Assembly (NCBI RefSeq): GCF_947623445.1 | Contig: NC_135243.1 | Location: 3,474,501-3,538,500, forward strand | Length of the DNA: 64,000 nucleotides | From: Clavelina lepadiformis | Taxonomy: Eukaryota; Chordata; Ascidiacea; Aplousobranchia; Clavelinidae | Reading direction: 5' to 3' | Part shown: positions 62,501-64,000 of the stretch, in pieces | Layout: every line of letters starts with the position of its first letter | Position numbering within the stretch: the stretch's first letter is position 1 | Translations under genes and position numbers: made by a program | The notes under the pieces: model-generated | What the model was told of the DNA's origin: nothing | What the model saw: the letters and a program-made list of their open reading frames with translations, nothing else | Database searches by the model: none

Positions 62501-63711
62501 GTTTTTTTGTTTAGTTTGTTTTTTGTTCTTTCATTTTTTGTTTAGTTTTGTTAAAACTTCTCTTAATCGGGTTTTAGAACTACACCTTCGTAAACGCGAT
62601 GTGAACGAAACTTTTATCTTGTAATTTTCATTAATTTGTGTAATTTAATTTCGATGTTTTTAACCAGATGTACGAAGTTGACCAAATTATTAATTCCGAT
62701 GGACCAACGCTGCAGTTTCGTGACGAAAAATATGATGTTATGCACTTGAAGGATGACGTAATCACTTTCATGAGCCAAAAGAGAGCGATTGCTTATGGAA
62801 TAGTCGACAACTGTGTGATATACAACTACGCATATCGTAGCGCTTTGAGCGTTCATCAGCAGTTCATCTGTTTTTATGTGCTCAGTGATGTCATAGCTTT
62901 CGTTTTTTTCTTGAGCCGATGTCTTGATCGTTTTTAACCATTTATTCTTTGACGGACTGGATAGCACTCCAGCTGTAGAGAAAGGACTTGCTGTCAAACT
63001 ATGTAGCAGAGCGGTGGAGTTTGGATTAAGAAATATCAAAAACAGAGAAATGTGCGCAGCTCAACCTCGATCGATTTTCTTGCAATCACAAATTTATTCA
63101 AAATTAGCCAAGTCCTGTCTTTACAGTAAAAATGAATATAATTTGTAATACATGTGGTTTTGACGTGATCCAGACATAATGCTGTCATTTTGATACCTTT
63201 CCGGGCATAGAAACCACCGCAAGTGTAGGTTTTATTTTATTCCGAATCGAAGAACAAACATGCTTTGATTTAGACGGAGATAACGCGATTGCTAACCTGT
63301 CAAGTTTAGCAACTTACTTTCCTTTCGCGTCATCACAAATTAGGTTTTTACAAATCAGATATTTTTATGTCGACGGATACGATAACATTGAACTTGATTT
63401 ACAATGAATAGATTCAAATCATCATCAACGTCATCGTCATCATCAACGTCAGCATTTGTTAATAACTTGACCTGACTTAAGACGATGATGTTTCAATGGA
63501 AACGATGTTGTTTATTGTTCTTTACGTGGATTTCTTATTTTTCCATGAAATTCTACATAGGCCTACATTTGTTCTTTGAATTGCTGAAAATACAAAGATA
63601 TAACTTATTTCTTTAAAGTGAGACCTTGTTAGGTTTTTACTTTCAAAGGGAACCTTGTCATAAATATCAAGGTGGAGTGACCTAAACTAAACCTACGTTT
63701 TCCTTTCATTC
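59535..63711. other. No recognised gene
   Basis: AT-rich DNA with short ORFs. A roughly 90-bp block recurs at 60657-60747 and 61436-61508 in the same orientation (GCTGAGTGGTGT and TTTTTAAAAGCGTGG among the shared words). A candidate exon lies at 62668-62937. Confidence 0.5.
62668..62937 (+). CDS. Unidentified candidate exon
   Basis: An 89-codon ORF preceded by an acceptor-like AACCAG at its ATG (62662-62667). The N-terminal half is polar (QIINSDGPTLQFRD) and the C-terminal part hydrophobic (FYVLSDVIAFVFFL, a possible membrane segment). The opposite strand is open over the same region (62614-63039), so the coding strand is uncertain. No family recognised. Confidence 0.15.
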   Translation: MYEVDQIINSDGPTLQFRDEKYDVMHLKDDVITFMSQKRAIAYGIVDNCVIYNYAYRSALSVHQQFICFYVLSDVIAFVFFLSRCLDRF

Positions 63712-63713
63712 TA

Positions 63714-63939
63714 CCGTATTTACTTGATTGTAAGCCGCATGTGATAGTGTTAAAAATTTAATGTAAGCCGCTCTTGAATGTAAGCCGCATATACCAAGTG
63801 TTTACACGCAAAGCTGAAAATGTTTAAAGGTTTATTTTAACTTTCACGCTCATTATTGTCATTGTCATCATCATCGATAATGTCACCGTTAAATAATGTC
63901 ATGTTAAAAAAGCCGCGGCTTACAATCAAGTAAATACGG
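63714..63939. mobile_element. 226-bp MITE with TA target
   Basis: Near-palindromic element with inverted ends CCGTATTTACTTGATTGTAA continuing as GCCGC, flanked by TA on both sides (63712-63713, 63940-63941). The left half repeats TGTAAGCCGC three times. TA targets suggest a Tc1/mariner-type origin, though other superfamilies also use similar ends. Confidence 0.75.
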
Positions 63940-64000
63940 TAACTCTTTATATAAAGTAATTGTAATTTGTTGCCGATTCATTCAACCTTGTGTGTAGCTT

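Overview
This window looks like nuclear DNA of an invertebrate animal. The genes have many small exons with GT/AG junctions, the DNA is AT-rich, and DNA transposons, MITEs and retroelements are abundant. Frequent TGACGTCA-type motifs and the gene architecture make a tunicate plausible, but that is an inference and nothing here proves the taxon. There is no operon structure, CRISPR array, rRNA or prokaryotic feature.

Layout, left to right. 0-8 kb is a stack of nested transposons. An older LINE-like fragment is split by a 5'-truncated LINE (2287-7575, 16-bp TSD). That LINE is split by a minus-strand LTR element (2845-6806, 4-bp TSD) whose only long ORF is an envelope-like membrane glycoprotein. 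One of its LTRs is in turn split by a 603-bp hAT-type MITE (8-bp TSD). 7.7-11.4 kb has nothing I can name. 11.4-18.8 kb is a mosaic of decayed 5-oxoprolinase exons (minus strand), carrying a broken Tigger/pogo transposase and a pogo-like MITE. 18.95-22.3 kb is a FLYWCH/MULE-type DNA transposon with an intact 451-aa transposase, long TIRs made of short tandem units, and a hAT fragment lodged inside it.

23.4-35.2 kb (minus strand) is an 11-exon NLR-like gene that I could assemble with every exon phase in register (887 aa). It has a Ser/Gln/His-rich N-terminus made of frame-neutral cassette exons, a NACHT domain whose P-loop has Glu where the conserved Gly is expected, a winged-helix segment and a short LRR tail. 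35.4-36.0 kb is a 27-28-bp minisatellite. 35.9-43.7 kb is a direct tandem duplication of a roughly 3.9-kb unit.

45.7-58.6 kb (minus strand) is the intact 5-oxoprolinase gene: 25 exons, 1257 codons, every junction in phase. It is the evident parent-type relative of the decayed copies at 11-19 kb. 59-64 kb holds small MITE-like repeats and no recognised gene.

The two intact host genes serve different roles: OPLAH belongs to glutathione/gamma-glutamyl-cycle metabolism, and the NLR-like gene to probable innate immune or stress sensing. Most of the remaining recognisable sequence is a record of transposition and segmental duplication.
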